From assembly GCA_945827465.1 (NCBI GenBank), contig CALZOH010000202.1, positions 1 through 5,508 on the forward strand: a stretch of 5,508 nt of DNA, in the 5' to 3' direction. Of the stretch, positions 1 to 5,508 are shown one piece after another (the first letter of the stretch is position 1; every line of letters starts with the position of its first letter). A program made the position numbers and the translations under genes. Source of the DNA: an uncultured Prevotellaceae bacterium. Lineage in GTDB: Bacteria; Bacteroidota; Bacteroidia; Bacteroidales; Bacteroidaceae. Under the pieces are notes generated by a model, which worked only from the letters and a program-made list of their open reading frames with translations, made no database searches and was not told the origin of the DNA.

Positions 1-44
1 AAAGAAGCGACTGCTTATCTACATTCTAACCACTTAAAAATCGG

Positions 45-117
45 TGGTGCCTCCCTGAATCGAACAGGGGACACACGGATTTTCAGTCCGATGCTCTACC
101 AACTGAGCTAAGGCACC
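45..117 (-). tRNA. tRNA-Phe (anticodon GAA)
   Basis: Read on the minus strand this 73-nt segment folds as a full cloverleaf. It has a 7-bp acceptor stem (GGTGCCT with AGGCACC), a D arm GCTC/GAGC, an anticodon loop CTGAAAA with GAA at 84 to 82, and a T arm CCCTG/CAGGG around the loop TTCGATT. The discriminator base is A at position 45. GAA decodes UUC and UUU, so this is the phenylalanine acceptor. The 3' CCA is not fully encoded: the genome continues CCG after the discriminator, so the terminal A would have to be added by CCA-adding enzyme. The outermost anticodon-stem pair (27-43) is T-T rather than a pair. The gene has its own promoter just upstream. Confidence 0.97.
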
Positions 118-133
118 TCCTGTTTTGCGTGTG

Positions 134-165
134 CAAAGGTAACACTTTTTATTTACCCACGCAAT
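134..165 (-). promoter_or_regulatory. Bacteroidetes-type promoter of the tRNA-Phe gene
   Basis: On the minus strand the box TACCTTTG at 141 to 134 matches the Bacteroidetes -7 consensus TAnnTTTG exactly. An ATTG at 165 to 162, three of four bases of the -33 box TTTG, lies 20 nt upstream, which is the usual spacing for the primary sigma factor of this phylum. Transcription would start near 128, leaving a leader of about ten bases before the tRNA 5' end at 117. The placement directly in front of a tRNA makes the call strong. The exact start site is inferred. Confidence 0.85.
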
Positions 166-193
166 GTTTACGAAAGATTATTTTATTGAACTT

Positions 194-211
194 TTCCCAC
201 CGTTCCCACCG
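194..211. repeat. 9-bp perfect tandem duplication
   Basis: The unit TTCCCACCG occurs twice back to back on the plus strand, at 194 to 202 and 203 to 211. It lies in the 138-bp spacer between the glycosyltransferase stop codon and the tRNA-Phe promoter. The duplication is certain from the sequence. No function is evident, and two copies of a 9-mer could be simple slippage. Confidence 0.7.
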
Positions 212-255
212 TGTAGAGTCCATGAACAGGGTGAGTCTTGAATTAACTTCGTTCG

Positions 256-1515
256 TCATTCATCCCGTTCAATAAGACTCTCATATAGTTCGATATACTT
301 TTCAAAGCATTTGTCTTTGTCGAAATGCTCCTCTGCTCGCTTGCGACAATCTGCCGTATGATGCTGCTTATAGCTGTTTCCTGTCATTTCGTAGATCAGT
401 CTGACCAAGTTGTCGATACATCCAGTTTGGGCAATACATCCCGTCCCGGGAGAAACAATTTCAGGTTGAGCGGTATTGTCATATACAATACATGGAGTTC
501 CACACGCGAAAGCCTCGGCCATGGTCAATCCAAAAGTCTCTGCATAAGACAGGCTCAACAGGATATCAGCCATTGAATAGAGTTGTGCTAATTCGGTTTG
601 GTTTTGCGTGCGCTTGATTCCAATGATATTTGTAGGAAGTTTTTTGATCTGCTCATCTGTAAGGCCGACAAGAACAATGACAAATCGATCATCCAGTCTT
701 TTGCTTAATTCAATGTAATCATTGAGACCTTTTCTCTCGTCCCATAGAGAGGCGACTCCAAGAAGTATTTTCTTATTCCAATCGATGCCATACTTTTCAT
801 CATCGGCAATCGGGGGCTGAGGAGAGAAGGTCTGAATGTCTACGCCGTTATGGATTACCTCAATCTTTCTGTGTTTCAAATGCGACTGTTTCATCATGTT
901 TGCCAACCATTCAGACACAGCTACAATTGTAAGCGAAGGAATCTCTGCCATTAACTGCTTCTTCAACCTGAAATTCCTCCGTGAGCGGTCCAGACAGTAC
1001 CATTTCGATAGGGGGCAGTCGTGACACTCGTCCTTCCAACGTTCACATCCTACCGGATTATAAAAACAATGCCCGGTTGCAGCCCACTGGTCGTGTTGCG
1101 TCCAAACCACAGGGATATTCCTCTGTGCAAGATAAGGGAAGAGGATGCTGTAGTTCAGCCAGTGGTCATGCAAAATATGGAGCTGAACAACGTCCGGCTT
1201 TATCTCTTCCATCTTCTTGATAAGCTTTCTCGTTTCCCATCTTGAAGACAACCCCTCATTGTCCAACAGCCTGTCTTCCACATAATGAAGGCAAGAGATC
1301 AAGAAGTTACCAACTCTAATCAGTTTTGACTTTGAAGGAAATTCAGGCATACGACCCGAATAGGCAATCCAACTTTCCCATCCATTAGCGATGGCGAGTT
1401 CTCCAATCTGCTGTGTTATTTTCCCGGTAGAGAAAGTCAAGTACCCGTTGATTTGAAGAAGCTTTTTCATCCGAAGACTGTTATGCCGTTTTGGGTTATG
1501 ATGGCTGTGATTCAT
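256..1515 (-). CDS. GT4-family (GT-B fold) glycosyltransferase
   Basis: This is a cytoplasmic or membrane-associated glycosyltransferase that would move a sugar from a nucleotide-sugar donor to a glycan or lipid-linked acceptor. Donor and acceptor cannot be read from the sequence. Numbered from the ATG at 1515 (419 aa), the N-terminal acceptor domain starts with MKKLLQIN at 16-23. The C-terminal donor domain carries IHNGVD at 221-226, GVASLWDERKGL at 253-264 and the E-x7-E signature around AETFGLTMAEAFACGTP (E326, E334). Between the domains lies a cysteine-rich stretch with C150, C157, C164, C167 and C174, following the WTQHDQWAATGHC pattern I associate with a colanic-acid WcaC-like branch. 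No signal peptide or membrane span is seen. The start is uncertain: the ATG at 1515 has an AG-rich stretch upstream, while the in-frame ATG at 1470 (MKKLLQIN) fits the family better and removes 15 His/Asn-rich residues. It follows thiL by 27 bp and is notably AT-richer than thiL. It could serve capsule, exopolysaccharide or LPS synthesis. Confidence 0.9.
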   Translation of the reverse strand: MNHSHHNPKRHNSLRMKKLLQINGYLTFSTGKITQQIGELAIANGWESWIAYSGRMPEFPSKSKLIRVGNFLISCLHYVEDRLLDNEGLSSRWETRKLIKKMEEIKPDVVQLHILHDHWLNYSILFPYLAQRNIPVVWTQHDQWAATGHCFYNPVGCERWKDECHDCPLSKWYCLDRSRRNFRLKKQLMAEIPSLTIVAVSEWLANMMKQSHLKHRKIEVIHNGVDIQTFSPQPPIADDEKYGIDWNKKILLGVASLWDERKGLNDYIELSKRLDDRFVIVLVGLTDEQIKKLPTNIIGIKRTQNQTELAQLYSMADILLSLSYAETFGLTMAEAFACGTPCIVYDNTAQPEIVSPGTGCIAQTGCIDNLVRLIYEMTGNSYKQHHTADCRKRAEEHFDKDKCFEKYIELYESLIERDE

Positions 1516-1529
1516 TCATCTTTTATATT

Positions 1530-1538
1530 CTCCCCCTC
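1530..1538 (-). promoter_or_regulatory. purine-rich ribosome-binding-like stretch before the glycosyltransferase
   Basis: The minus strand reads GAGGGGGAG at 1538 to 1530, in the gap after the thiL stop codon. It lies 14 nt upstream of the ATG at 1515 and 10 nt upstream of an out-of-frame ATG at 1519. The stretch between it and the starts is A-rich, as is common before start codons in this phylum. It favours initiation at 1515 or 1519 over 1470, where no such stretch is seen. The spacing to 1515 is long, so this is only weak support. Confidence 0.4.
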
Positions 1539-1542
1539 AAAA

Positions 1543-2595
1543 TCACTGCAGAGGGTTCCACCCCTGGGCCTTCAATTCAAACTCGTTGCCGTCGCGCGTC
1601 ACCAGCTGACAGCCGTACTCTTCCTTTTGAATGCGCCCGATGATGCGAATCTGGGGAATGTCCTTCACCTTTTCGTAGTCGGAAAGACTGACGGTGAAGA
1701 GCAATTCGTAGTCGTCGCCGCCATTGAGGGCGCAGGTCGAGACATTCATGTTGAAGTGTTCGGCCATCGACGCCGTCTGATAATTCAAGGGGATGCGCTC
1801 TTCGTACACCTGACAGCCGACGTGACTTTGCTTGCAGATGTGAAGCAACTCCGACGACAAGCCGTCAGAAACGTCAATCATCGAGGTGGGCAGGATGTCG
1901 GCTTGCTGCAACAACTCGACGATGTCCCTCCGGGCCTGCGGCTTGAGCTGTCGCTCCAGCAGATATTCCTTGCCGGCGAAATCGGGTTGGAACGCCACCT
2001 GCGTTTTGTGCTCACGCACCTGCTGTTCGTACACCGCCTTCTCGCGTTCCAGCACCTGCAAGCCCATATAGGCTGCGCCCAGGTCGCCCGACACGCAGAT
2101 GAGGTCAGTGTCCTTGGCACCGCTGCGATAAACAATCCTCCCCTCCTCGGCTTCGCCCAGACAGGTCAGACTGAGGGTGAGCCCGGTGAGGGAAGAGCTC
2201 GTATCACCGCCAACGAGGTCAACGCCGTGCTCTTCGCAGGCCAACTTGAGGCCATCGTAAAGCTGCTCGAGGTCTTCCACACAGAACCGCTTGCTCAAGG
2301 CTATCGACACAATGAGTTGACGCGGAAAACCGTTCATGGCATAGACGTCGGAGAAGTTGACCATCGCCGCCTTGTAGCCCAAATGCTTCAAGGGCGTGTA
2401 GATTAAATCGAAATGAACGCCCTCGGTCAGCAGGTCGCTCGTCACTAAAACTTTCTTTTTATAATTCAAGACGGCGCAGTCGTCGCCCACCCCTTTGATG
2501 GTAGAGTCGTTGCGGGCAGTGAGGTCTTGCGTCAGATGGTTGATCAAGCCAAATTCTCCCAAGGTGGAGATTTCTGTTCGTTTGTTTTCTGTCAT
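1543..2595 (-). CDS. thiL: thiamine-monophosphate kinase
   Basis: ThiL phosphorylates thiamine monophosphate with ATP to give thiamine diphosphate, the active cofactor, in the cytoplasm. The 350-aa product fits the family (E. coli ThiL is about 325 aa). Visible family motifs in order are GVGDDCAVL (35-43) and TSDLLTEGVHF (52-62), which supply acidic Mg-ATP ligands; SDVYAMNG (82-89); GGDTSSS (129-135); SGDLG (169-173); KPQAR (218-222); IDVSDGLS (240-247); and NGGDDYELLF (291-300). This is the PurM/AIR-synthase-like fold. A charged stretch at about 183-216 before KPQAR looks somewhat longer than in the E. coli protein. The ATG at 2595 overlaps the punA stop as ATGA, with no Shine-Dalgarno, so translation is probably coupled to punA. 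The frame stays open for 205 more codons upstream, but that part lies inside punA and resembles no ThiL N-terminus. Confidence 0.96.
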   Translation of the reverse strand: MTENKRTEISTLGEFGLINHLTQDLTARNDSTIKGVGDDCAVLNYKKKVLVTSDLLTEGVHFDLIYTPLKHLGYKAAMVNFSDVYAMNGFPRQLIVSIALSKRFCVEDLEQLYDGLKLACEEHGVDLVGGDTSSSLTGLTLSLTCLGEAEEGRIVYRSGAKDTDLICVSGDLGAAYMGLQVLEREKAVYEQQVREHKTQVAFQPDFAGKEYLLERQLKPQARRDIVELLQQADILPTSMIDVSDGLSSELLHICKQSHVGCQVYEERIPLNYQTASMAEHFNMNVSTCALNGGDDYELLFTVSLSDYEKVKDIPQIRIIGRIQKEEYGCQLVTRDGNEFELKAQGWNPLQ

Positions 2596-3401
2596 GAGGG
2601 TAGTTGATGTATGAGTTCTTTGAATAAACGGGTCATCACGGGCTGGGCGGCATCGGCCGCGCGCTTGACCTCTTCGTGCGAAACCTTCGAGGCCGTCTGG
2701 CTCACATTGGTGATGACACTGATGCCGAGACACTTCATCCCGCAATGATTGGCCACGATGATTTCGGGGACGGTGCTCATGCCCACGGCGTCGGCTCCCA
2801 GAAGGCGGAACAGGCGATATTCCGACGGAGTTTCGTAAGTCGGTCCCTGCGTGGCCAGGTACGTTCCCTGGCGCAGCTTGATTTGCTGCTCGTCGGCAAT
2901 CTGCAGCGCTTTTTGTATCAAATCCGGGTCGTAGGCGTGCGTCATATCGGGGAAGCGCGGCCCCGTCGGCAGGTTCTTGCCGCGCAAGGGATGTTCGGGC
3001 ATCATATTGATATGGTCGGTAATCAACATCAGGTCGCCGATGTGAAAGGCCGGGTTGGTGCCTCCGGCGGCATTGCTGACCAGCAACGCGCGAATGCCCA
3101 AGGCATGGAACACGCGGATGGGGAATGTCACCTCCTTCATGGAGTATCCTTCGTAGTAGTGAAAGCGCCCGCTCATGAGCAGAACGTCTTTCCCGCCCAA
3201 GCGACCGCAAATCAGATTGCCGGCATGGCCCTCCACCGTCGAGACGGGGAAATGGGGGATGTCGTGATAAGAAATGGTGGTGGCGTCTTCGACCGATTCA
3301 GCCAGCTTGCCCAAGCCGCTACCCAAAATGATAGCCACTTGCGGCACACGTGGTAACTGCGACTGTAACCATTCAGCCGTTTCGTTGATGTGACTTAACA
3401 T
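2592..3401 (-). CDS. punA: purine nucleoside phosphorylase (trimeric type)
   Basis: This enzyme cleaves purine nucleosides such as inosine and guanosine with phosphate, giving the free base and ribose-1-phosphate for purine salvage. At 269 aa it matches the trimeric class I family. Active-site positions corresponding to the human enzyme can be read: S28 in LGSGLG (26-31) and H59 in VEGHAG (56-61) for phosphate; R79, H81 and Y83 in GRFHYYEGY (78-86); A111 in SNAAGG (109-114); Y189 and E190 in GPTYETP (186-192); M208 and S209 in GADAVGMST (202-210); and N232, with H242 in SHEE, near the base. All expected residues are present. The Glu/Asn pair suggests 6-oxopurine preference. The ATG at 3401 overlaps the end of lpxK by 29 bp and has no Shine-Dalgarno. 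Its stop overlaps the thiL start. Both junctions suggest coupled translation. Confidence 0.96.
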   Translation of the reverse strand: MLSHINETAEWLQSQLPRVPQVAIILGSGLGKLAESVEDATTISYHDIPHFPVSTVEGHAGNLICGRLGGKDVLLMSGRFHYYEGYSMKEVTFPIRVFHALGIRALLVSNAAGGTNPAFHIGDLMLITDHINMMPEHPLRGKNLPTGPRFPDMTHAYDPDLIQKALQIADEQQIKLRQGTYLATQGPTYETPSEYRLFRLLGADAVGMSTVPEIIVANHCGMKCLGISVITNVSQTASKVSHEEVKRAADAAQPVMTRLFKELIHQLPS

Positions 3402-4458
3402 AAGCGTTGATTATTTCGTTAAATTCAGTATGCTGTTGATGCAGGAATTCTATTTCAAGCGGCAAGACGTAGAGCGACTGCCGGACTTCTTCGCTCAAAT
3501 GGCGGCACAGATGCAGGCGAGCCATGTCTTTTTCGGTGGTGACCACCAAGCTGCCTGCCTTCATCGTCGAAAAAGCGCGATTGATTTCGGCCTGGTCGGT
3601 CTCGCTGAACGAGTGATGGTCGGGATAAGCGAGCAACCGCACTCGCCGGTTCCATTTCCTGAAATCGTTCAGCAGGATTTCGGGCGTAGCGATGCCGGCT
3701 ATCAGCAGCACTTCGGGCACGCCGCCCAGCTCGCTTAATGGGATGACGCGTTGCCCGTTGACCTGGCGAAGGTCGGAGTACTTCTGCGTGGTAAAAAACA
3801 GAGATTGATGCGGACGGAGATGCAAGCACTCGCGGACCTGTTCGCACTCCTCCCAAGAAAGATCGGGCGGACATTTGGTGACAATCACTACCTGCGCCCG
3901 TTCCTTTCCGTACAGACCCTCGCGCAACCGGCCCGCCGGCAACATGCGATCAAAGCAAATCAGTCGATGATAATTGGTGAGCAGCACGTTTATTCCGGCC
4001 GTCACCTTGCGATATTGGTAAGCATCGTCCAGCAAGACCACGTCGGGAGCCGTTGCCCGGTCTTGCAAGGATTCACGAATAGCGATTTCACGGCGCCGGC
4101 AGACTTTTAGCTCCACCTCCTTGAACTTCTGCTTCATCTGCCAAGGTTCATCGCCAATGTCTTCGGCGGTCATCTGAACCGTGGCCGTCAGGTTCTGCTT
4201 GTTCTTGCGCTTGTATCCGCGGCTCACAACGAGGACGCGCCCGCTATGCTTTAAAAGTCGAATGAGATATTCCGTATGAGGGGTTTTACCGGTGCCACCT
4301 ACGGTCAGATTTCCCACACAAATGACAGGAGCACTGAACGTATTCGTCGTCATCCAACCTCGATCGTAAAGGAGATTGCGAACACGAACAACGAAACCGT
4401 AGATGGCAGCCAGGGGATATAGAACCCGATAAATTTTCAGACGCTTGTTGATGGGCAT
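3373..4458 (-). CDS. lpxK: tetraacyldisaccharide 4'-kinase (lipid A kinase)
   Basis: LpxK adds the 4'-phosphate to the tetraacyl disaccharide-1-phosphate precursor, giving lipid IVA on the inner face of the inner membrane. The 361-aa product has an N-terminal hydrophobic helix at about 11-30 that would anchor it. The P-loop GNLTVGGTGKTP lies at 49-60. Further family motifs are VVSRGYKRK (77-85), GDEP (102-105), VLLDDAYQYR (141-150) holding the paired catalytic-site aspartates D144 and D145, PAGRLRE (174-180), YPDHHSF (278-284) and TTEKDMARL (307-315). The usual LDDGFQHR appears here as LDDAYQYR, with the aspartates kept but the His replaced by Tyr. It starts 39 bp after sppA behind a GGAG site and runs 29 bp into punA, so it belongs to the same transcription unit. 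Confidence 0.96.
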   Translation of the reverse strand: MPINKRLKIYRVLYPLAAIYGFVVRVRNLLYDRGWMTTNTFSAPVICVGNLTVGGTGKTPHTEYLIRLLKHSGRVLVVSRGYKRKNKQNLTATVQMTAEDIGDEPWQMKQKFKEVELKVCRRREIAIRESLQDRATAPDVVLLDDAYQYRKVTAGINVLLTNYHRLICFDRMLPAGRLREGLYGKERAQVVIVTKCPPDLSWEECEQVRECLHLRPHQSLFFTTQKYSDLRQVNGQRVIPLSELGGVPEVLLIAGIATPEILLNDFRKWNRRVRLLAYPDHHSFSETDQAEINRAFSTMKAGSLVVTTEKDMARLHLCRHLSEEVRQSLYVLPLEIEFLHQQHTEFNEIINAYVKSHQRNG

Positions 4459-4466
4459 ACGGACAT

Positions 4467-4470
4467 CTCC
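4467..4470 (-). promoter_or_regulatory. Shine-Dalgarno site of lpxK
   Basis: The minus strand reads GGAG at 4470 to 4467, 8 nt before the lpxK ATG at 4458. It is the clearest ribosome-binding site in the window and supports this start. An out-of-frame ATG at 4466 just after it opens only nine codons. The rest of the 39-bp gap after sppA holds no hairpin with a T-run and no TAnnTTTG box, so read-through from sppA is likely. Confidence 0.55.
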
Positions 4471-4497
4471 GCTTCTGATGCTTGAATGTGAATAATT

Positions 4498-5508
4498 TTA
4501 TCGGATATTGGGGTCAAAAGGCATGCGTGCCTGGATGGCATCACGACTTTGAATCTTTTTCAGTTCCATCATCGGCTGGTAGAACTCGCCCAACACGCTG
4601 CGCACTTGCGACTCGTAGTAGCTGGTCTTCTTTTCGTTGAGTAGCTCCATGTACCACGGGTCTTGCTGAGGATAGCTGACGGTATGATACTTGTCGCCCA
4701 ACTTGGCCTTCTCCGCAATATATTTAACGGCATCGTCCAACGTACCGAGTTTGTCAACCAAACCAATGGCAATGGCCTGTTCGCCCGTCCAAACACGTCC
4801 CTGTGCAATACTGTCAATCTCGGCGGTAGACTTCTTTCGGCCTTCGGCAACACGGCTCAGGAAGAGACGATAACCTTCTTCCACCTTCCGCTGCACCATC
4901 ATACACTCGGTTTCGGTCATCGGACGGGAGAAATTACCCACGATAAAATCGCTCATCTTATTGGTAGAAACTTGATCAAACCTCAAACCCAGTTTATTCT
5001 GAATTAATTCGCTGGCGTCAGGAATCATGCCGAAGATGCCGATACTTCCGGTTAACGTGGTGGCGTCAGCAAAGATGTAGGGAGCAGCACAACTCATATA
5101 ATAACCGCCGGATGCTGCATAACCACCCATCGAAACGACCAACGGCTTCTTCTTGCCCAACTCTTTAATGGCGTGCCACATCTGCTCAGAAGCATAGGCA
5201 CTTCCACCCGGAGAGTTAATACGGAGAACGACGGCCTCGACATCATCGTCATTCATCAGTTTTTCCATGTCCTCCACCACGGTTTTACCCACAATGTATT
5301 CTCCGCCCATACCTGTCATGCTCGGATTCTCTTCCTGAATGATTTCACCCGAAGCGTAATACACGGCGATGGTCTTACCTTTTCCTTTAGGAGCCTGCGA
5401 ACAGATATCTGCAGCCGAAACCAAATTCAGCTTATCGTCATCCTCGATACCTACCATCTGACGAAGCATCTTCTTGGCGCCGTCCACATAAGTCAACGTA
5501 TCCACCAA
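4498..5508 (-). CDS. sppA: signal peptide peptidase SppA, 67K type (C-terminal part, 5' end beyond window)
   Basis: SppA is an inner-membrane serine protease of family S49 that degrades cleaved signal peptides in the cell envelope. The 336 residues seen are the C-terminal part of a protein of about 590 aa. The first codon in view, TTG, is internal (LVDTLTYVDG matches the end of the first S49 repeat), so the true start lies to the right of the window. Counting from that codon, the second S49 repeat has VVLRINSPGGSA (93-104), then MGGYAASGGYYMSCAAP (127-143) with the nucleophile S133, equivalent to E. coli S409. GSIGIFG follows at 154-160 and GRVWTGEQAIAIGLVDKLG at 237-255. The catalytic lysine sits in the first repeat and is outside the window. 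The gene ends with TAA at 4500 to 4498, and lpxK starts 39 bp later. Confidence 0.95.
   Translation of the reverse strand: MVDTLTYVDGAKKMLRQMVGIEDDDKLNLVSAADICSQAPKGKGKTIAVYYASGEIIQEENPSMTGMGGEYIVGKTVVEDMEKLMNDDDVEAVVLRINSPGGSAYASEQMWHAIKELGKKKPLVVSMGGYAASGGYYMSCAAPYIFADATTLTGSIGIFGMIPDASELIQNKLGLRFDQVSTNKMSDFIVGNFSRPMTETECMMVQRKVEEGYRLFLSRVAEGRKKSTAEIDSIAQGRVWTGEQAIAIGLVDKLGTLDDAVKYIAEKAKLGDKYHTVSYPQQDPWYMELLNEKKTSYYESQVRSVLGEFYQPMMELKKIQSRDAIQARMPFDPNIR

Noticed and set aside
1..44. A terminator or further gene after tRNA-Phe
   Set aside because: On the minus strand there is a short ATTTTTA run without a hairpin and a 4-bp stem AAGC/GCTT followed by CTTT at the edge. Both are too weak, and the segment is too short to judge.
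45..255. tRNA-Phe as an attachment site of an integrated element
   Set aside because: No integrase, no direct repeat of the tRNA 3' end and no mobile genes are seen. The foreign-looking glycosyltransferase is on the 5' side of the tRNA, not the side where integration normally occurs.
1453..2406. A 317-codon open frame on the plus strand, opposite thiL and the start of the glycosyltransferase
   Set aside because: It lies antisense to a gene with every ThiL motif in place. Its product is rich in Val, Leu, Arg, His and Gln with no recognisable domain, which fits the complement of GC-rich codons. It also crosses the intergenic gap without any sign of its own promoter.
2596..3210. A 205-codon upstream extension of the thiL frame, as a possible fusion protein
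   Set aside because: The extension overlaps punA in another frame, is Arg-rich and low in sense, and precedes a normal ThiL start with an ATGA junction. It is a shadow frame.
2676..3356. A 226-codon open frame on the plus strand inside punA
   Set aside because: It is antisense to a complete, motif-perfect punA. The open frame is explained by the codon bias of that gene, and the predicted protein has no family features.
3455..3874. A 139-codon minus-strand frame inside lpxK
   Set aside because: It is wholly inside lpxK in another frame, with an Arg/Ser/Pro-rich composition typical of frame-shifted GC-rich coding DNA.
5506..5508. The TTG at the right edge as the start codon of a short SppA
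   Set aside because: The residues after it continue the end of the first S49 repeat, and the first half of the protein with the catalytic Lys would be missing. The gene simply runs out of the window.
1..5508. An undescribed defence or mobile system
   Set aside because: All coding space is taken by recognisable housekeeping or glycosyltransferase genes. There are no CRISPR-like spaced repeats, reverse transcriptase, nuclease, toxin-antitoxin or transposase signatures.

Overview
The window reads as ordinary chromosomal DNA from a member of the Bacteroidales, possibly a Prevotellaceae-like organism. The evidence is the gene set sppA-lpxK-punA-thiL in one transcription direction, the weak Shine-Dalgarno signals, and a Bacteroidetes-type promoter (TAnnTTTG at -7 with a TTG-like -33 box) in front of a tRNA. 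The genus call is inference. The presence of lpxK means a Gram-negative cell with lipid A.

Everything I can support lies on the minus strand, so transcription runs from the right edge to the left. From right to left: the C-terminal part of a 67K-type signal peptide peptidase SppA (5508 to 4498, cut by the window edge); lpxK, the lipid A 4'-kinase (4458 to 3373); punA, a trimeric-type purine nucleoside phosphorylase (3401 to 2592), overlapping lpxK by 29 bp; thiL, thiamine-monophosphate kinase (2595 to 1543), overlapping punA in an ATGA junction; a GT4-type glycosyltransferase (1515 or 1470 to 256); a 138-bp spacer; and tRNA-Phe(GAA) (117 to 45) with its own promoter. The left-most 44 bases hold nothing I can assign.

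The first four genes are packed like an operon: 39-bp gap, 29-bp overlap, 4-bp overlap. They mix membrane protein turnover, lipid A synthesis, purine salvage and thiamine cofactor synthesis, so the linkage looks like shared expression rather than one pathway. The glycosyltransferase follows thiL by only 27 bp but is clearly AT-richer than thiL and punA. It may therefore be a later addition to the end of the operon. A surface-polysaccharide or LPS sugar role is plausible but cannot be read from the sequence.

I found no CRISPR array, insertion sequence, toxin-antitoxin pair, phage gene or other undescribed system. The points most worth a second look are the compositional break at the glycosyltransferase, its cysteine cluster and ambiguous start, and the apparent lack of a terminator between it and the tRNA gene.
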